Of a stretch of DNA of 36,807 nt, positions 32,031 to 36,807 are shown one piece after another. The notes below the pieces were generated by a model. The model was not told the DNA's origin, did no database searches, and saw only the letters and a list, made by a program, of their open reading frames with translations. Position 1 is the stretch's first letter; the number at the start of each line of letters is the position of its first letter. Where the stretch lies: assembly GCA_003150175.1 (NCBI GenBank), contig QAKZ01000036.1, positions 1 through 36,807 on the forward strand. Reading direction: 5' to 3'. The translations under genes and the position numbers were made by a program. This DNA comes from Coriobacteriia bacterium (lineage in GTDB: Bacteria; Actinomycetota; Coriobacteriia; Coriobacteriales; Atopobiaceae).

Positions 32031-32453
32031 TGGGCAGGGCTCGCCAACTACAAGGGGACTGCCCGTTCGTTGCGCCCGGCAAGTCCTTCGTATTTGAGCG
32101 GCGTGGCCCCGGCGGCGATCTGACCTGCTTTGTTTCCCGAACGTGAACTCGTGCATCCGGGCTTACGGCTGTGGTAATCTTCAATCCACTGAGCAAATGC
32201 GACGACAGGGCAAGTACGCGCCCCATCCGTCCTACAGCGAGCAGGGCTTGTGAGAACCTGCGGCGGACGGCGAAGAAAACACCCTCGAGCAGCTCGCGAG
32301 AACGCCCGTGCGAAAGCGGTCACCCCCGTCTCTTCGCCCGAGGCAAGTACCCCGGGCCGGCACCTTCCGTCATAAGGCATCGAGCGGTAGCTGTACCTAC
32401 CCGACTCGCATTTCTCACCATAGGACGAGGAAGCGAGAGGGGATCACACAAAG

Positions 32454-34126
32454 ATGCAGCTCAGAAGCGATGCCGTAAAGAAGGGCCTTGCCCGCGCTCC
32501 GCACAGGAGCCTCCTGAAGGCCGATGGCCTCACCGACGAGGAGATGGAGCGCCCGCTCGTCGCCATCTTCAACTCCCGCAACGACATCATCCCCGGCCAC
32601 AACAACCTCGACAAGATCGCCGAGGCCGTGAAGGCCGGCGTCTACATGGCCGGCGGCGTGCCCATCGAGATCTCGACCATCGGCGTCTGCGACGGCATCG
32701 CCATGAACCACAACGGCATGCACTACAGCCTCGTCTCGCGCGAGACCATCGCCGACAGCTTCGAGATCGCCATGGAGGGCCATCAGTTCGACGCCGCGGT
32801 GTGCATCCCGAACTGCGACAAGATCGTCCCGGGCATGATCTTGGGCGCGCTTCGCGTCAACGTGCCGACGGTCTTCGTCTCTGGCGGGCCGATGCTCCCC
32901 GGCCACCAGCGCGGCCGCAACGACGGCCCGACCACCGACCTGAACTCCCTCTTTGACGGCGTGGGCCAGGTCCAGACAGGCACCATGAGCGCCGACGACC
33001 TCGCCTACCTCGAGAACTCCGCCTGCCCGACCTGCGGCTCCTGCTCCGGCATGTTCACCGCGAACTCCATGAACTGCCTCTGCGAGGCGCTCGGCATCGC
33101 GCTTCCCGGCAACGGCACCATCCCCGCGGTCTACTCCGAGCGCCTGCGCCTGGCCAAGCACGCCGGCATGAAGGTCATGGAGCTGCTCCAGAAGAGCGTC
33201 CGCATCAAGGACATCGTCACCGCCGCCGCCGTCCACAACGCCATGGAGTGCGATATGGCCTTCGGCGGCTCCACGAACACCGTCCTGCACCTCACCGCCA
33301 TCGCTATGGAGGCCGGCTGCCCCATCACCATGGACGACTGGGACGCCGCCTCGGCGCGCACCCCGCACCTCGTCAAGCTCCAGCCCTCCGGCCCGCGCCC
33401 GCTGATCGACCTCTACGCGGTGGGCGGCGTGCCCGTGGTCATGCAGGAGCTCCACGAGCTGGGGCTCCTGGACGAGAGCGCCCTCACCTGCATGGGCACC
33501 GTTCCCGAGTACCTCGAGCGCTGCGGCAAGCCTGCCGACGGCGAGGTCGTCCGCAGCCACCATAACCCCTTTTCCAAGGTCGGCGCCCTGCGCGTGCTCC
33601 ACGGCAACATCGCCCCGGACGGCGGCATCGTCAAGAAGGCCGCGGTCGACCCCTCGATGATGCGCCACACCGGGCCCGCCCGCTGCTTCAACTCCGAGGA
33701 GGAGGCCTGCGAGGCCATCTTCGGCGGCAAGATCCAGCCCGGCGACGTCGTGGTCATCCGCTACGAGGGCCCGGCCGGCGGCCCCGGCATGCGCGAGATG
33801 CTCACCCCGACCTCCGCGATCTGCGGCATGGGCCTCTCGACCAGCGTCGCCCTGATCACCGACGGCCGCTTCTCGGGCGCCTCGAAGGGCGGCTGCATCG
33901 GTCACGTGAGCCCCGAGGCCGCGGCCGGCGGCCCCATCGCGCTCATCCAGGAGGGCGACATGATAACCGTCGACATCGAGGACGGCAAGCTCGACGTCGA
34001 CGTCTCGGACGAGGAGATGGCCGCGCGCCGCGCCGCTTTCGTCCCGCCGGCGCCCAAGCACAACCACGGCGTCCTCGCCAAGTACGCAAAGCTCGTTTCC
34101 AGCGCAGACAAGGGGGCATACCTCGC

Positions 34127-34130
<4 letters not shown>
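32454..34130 (+). CDS. ilvD: Dihydroxy-acid dehydratase
   Basis: A 558-residue iron-sulfur dehydratase that converts dihydroxy acids to 2-keto acids in valine, leucine and isoleucine synthesis. The N-terminus [21 protein letters not shown], cluster cysteines in [22 protein letters not shown] and [17 protein letters not shown], and the C-terminal [21 protein letters not shown] are standard for IlvD. AGGGG lies about 12 bases before the ATG, slightly far. It overlaps ilvB by four bases (ATGA), so the genes form one operon in the order ilvD-ilvB-ilvN-ilvC. Confidence 0.97.
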
Positions 34131-36022
<1,892 letters not shown>

Positions 36023-36023
36023 C

Positions 36024-36524
36024 ATGTCCGACTCCGCAGCCAGCAAGCACATCCTCTCCGTCACCGTGGAGAACAAGCCCGGCGTGCTCTCGCGCGTCAC
36101 CGGCATGATCTCCCGCCGCGGCTTCAACATCGAGTCGCTGACGGTCGCCCCGACCGAGGACGAGGGCCTCTCGCGCATGACGATCATCGTCGAGGCCGAC
36201 GAGTACGGCTTCGAGCAGATCACCAAGCAGCTCCACAAGCTCGTGAGCGTCTTCCGCATCAGCGACCTCACCGAGGAGGACGCCGTCGAGCGCGAGCTCG
36301 TCCTCTTCAAGGTGCAGGCGTCGCCCGACCGCCGGCACGAGATCATCGAGATCGCCAACGTGTTCCGCGCCAAGGTCGTCGACGTCGGCAAGAACACCCT
36401 CACCATCGAGGCGACCGGCAACGAGTCCAAGCTCGACGCCATGGAGAACCTCTTCCGCGGCTACGGCATCCGCCAGCTCACGCGCACCGGCAAGATCGCC
36501 ATGGGCCGCGGCCACGACCAATGA
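36024..36524 (+). CDS. ilvN: Acetolactate synthase, small (regulatory) subunit
   Basis: A 166-residue regulatory subunit. It has an N-terminal ACT domain (HILSVTVENKPGVLSRVTGMISRRGFNIESLTV) and a C-terminal part with ERELVLFKVQA, TGNESKLDAMENLF and the ending TGKIAMGRG. It gives valine feedback inhibition and activates the large subunit. GGAAGGGGAG lies just before the ATG, which is one base after the ilvB stop. Its own stop codon falls inside a 31-base palindrome. Confidence 0.96.
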   Translation: MSDSAASKHILSVTVENKPGVLSRVTGMISRRGFNIESLTVAPTEDEGLSRMTIIVEADEYGFEQITKQLHKLVSVFRISDLTEEDAVERELVLFKVQASPDRRHEIIEIANVFRAKVVDVGKNTLTIEATGNESKLDAMENLFRGYGIRQLTRTGKIAMGRGHDQ

Positions 36525-36592
36525 CGAAAAGGGACAGTCCCTTTTCGTCATCGTGAGAAAAATGATGAGAAGGGACAGTCCCTTTTCGTCAT
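36521..36592. repeat. Two REP-like palindromes between ilvN and ilvC
   Basis: Two 31-base near-identical palindromes at 36521-36551 and 36562-36592, each with 14-base arms around a CAG centre and a conserved AAGGGACAGTCCCTTTT core. The first is perfect; the second has two changes in its left arm that would both still pair as G-U. They are separated by ten bases. They lack the T-run of a terminator. The layout resembles REP/BIME elements; no RAYT transposase is in the window. Confidence 0.85.
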
Positions 36593-36625
36593 TTCGGACG
36601 GTTTCAACTGCCGGACGGCAGCTGA

Positions 36626-36807
<182 letters not shown>

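Larger units (their letters stand above)
31678..32453. other. Long region without a convincing gene upstream of ilvD
   Basis: About 775 bases, less GC-rich than its surroundings, with no long reading frame that resembles a protein family on either strand. It contains a 19-codon frame with a strong ribosome binding site (31793-31852), a terminator-like hairpin (31995-32023) and a 9-base repeat GGCAAGTAC at 32209-32217 and 32342-32350. It may hold the ilv leader, small RNAs, or the remains of a lost gene. Confidence 0.6.

Noticed and set aside
32048-32380. A minus-strand frame upstream of ilvD with a vaguely transposase-like end
   Set aside because: The similarity is only a few residues (FAQWIEDYH and TPLKY), there are no catalytic residues, inverted repeats or ribosome binding site.
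31680-32453. T-box or branched-chain amino acid leader for ilvD
   Set aside because: There is no TGGNACCGCG motif, and the only short frame with a good ribosome binding site is not rich in Ile, Leu or Val.

Overview
The window is GC-rich with strong GC codon bias, densely packed genes and AAGGAG/GGAGG ribosome binding sites. Gene content (tandem pstB copies, QueH-type queuosine synthesis, a RecJ fused to an SF2 helicase, a bifunctional Rel, and an encoded CCA on tRNA-Leu) suggests a high-GC Gram-positive, most likely a Coriobacteriia member of the Collinsella/Olsenella/Atopobiaceae kind. That placement is inference from protein flavour, not a database result.

Layout. 1-2789 (minus): a MarR-family regulator followed by the two halves of a heterodimeric ABC exporter, the second cut by the window edge; a perfect inverted repeat lies at the probable promoter. 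3271-10616 (plus): a complete phosphate-uptake and phosphate-sensing operon, pstS-pstC-pstA-pstB-pstB-phoU, followed directly by an OmpR/PhoB-type response regulator and a histidine kinase, preceded by a long promoter region with repeated GTAAG motifs. 10733-14408 (minus): an alpha/beta-hydrolase fused to a GNAT acetyltransferase, a trio of short repeats, and a divergent methionyl-tRNA synthetase-like protein. 14493-20940: a DUF3267-type membrane protein, a nitroreductase, queH, queA, a tail-anchored coiled-coil protein (minus), HPr and tgt; three of these act in queuosine tRNA modification. 21181-29077: a degenerate SecD without SecF, a RecJ-helicase fusion, rel and a metallo-beta-lactamase-fold hydrolase, closely spaced like an operon. 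29078-29569: an intergenic region with four phased palindromes and a partial duplication of the neighbouring tRNA-Leu(CAA). 29678-31596: ferritin, then infC-rpmI-rplT behind a leader with a terminator. 31597-32453: a long stretch without a convincing gene. 32454 to the end: ilvD-ilvB-ilvN-ilvC (partial) for branched-chain amino acid synthesis, with two REP-like palindromes between ilvN and ilvC.

Most of the window is core genome. The parts least explained by known genes are non-coding: the phased GTGCAG palindromes (29142-29225), the tRNA-Leu 3'-end duplication, the 124-nt nested palindrome before secD, the two repeat families sharing a GACAGTC core, and the region upstream of ilvD. Among proteins, the degenerate SecD, the RecJ-helicase fusion, the MetRS-like protein with altered signatures and the hydrolase-GNAT fusion deserve a closer look. 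I did not find a convincing new defence or mobile system.
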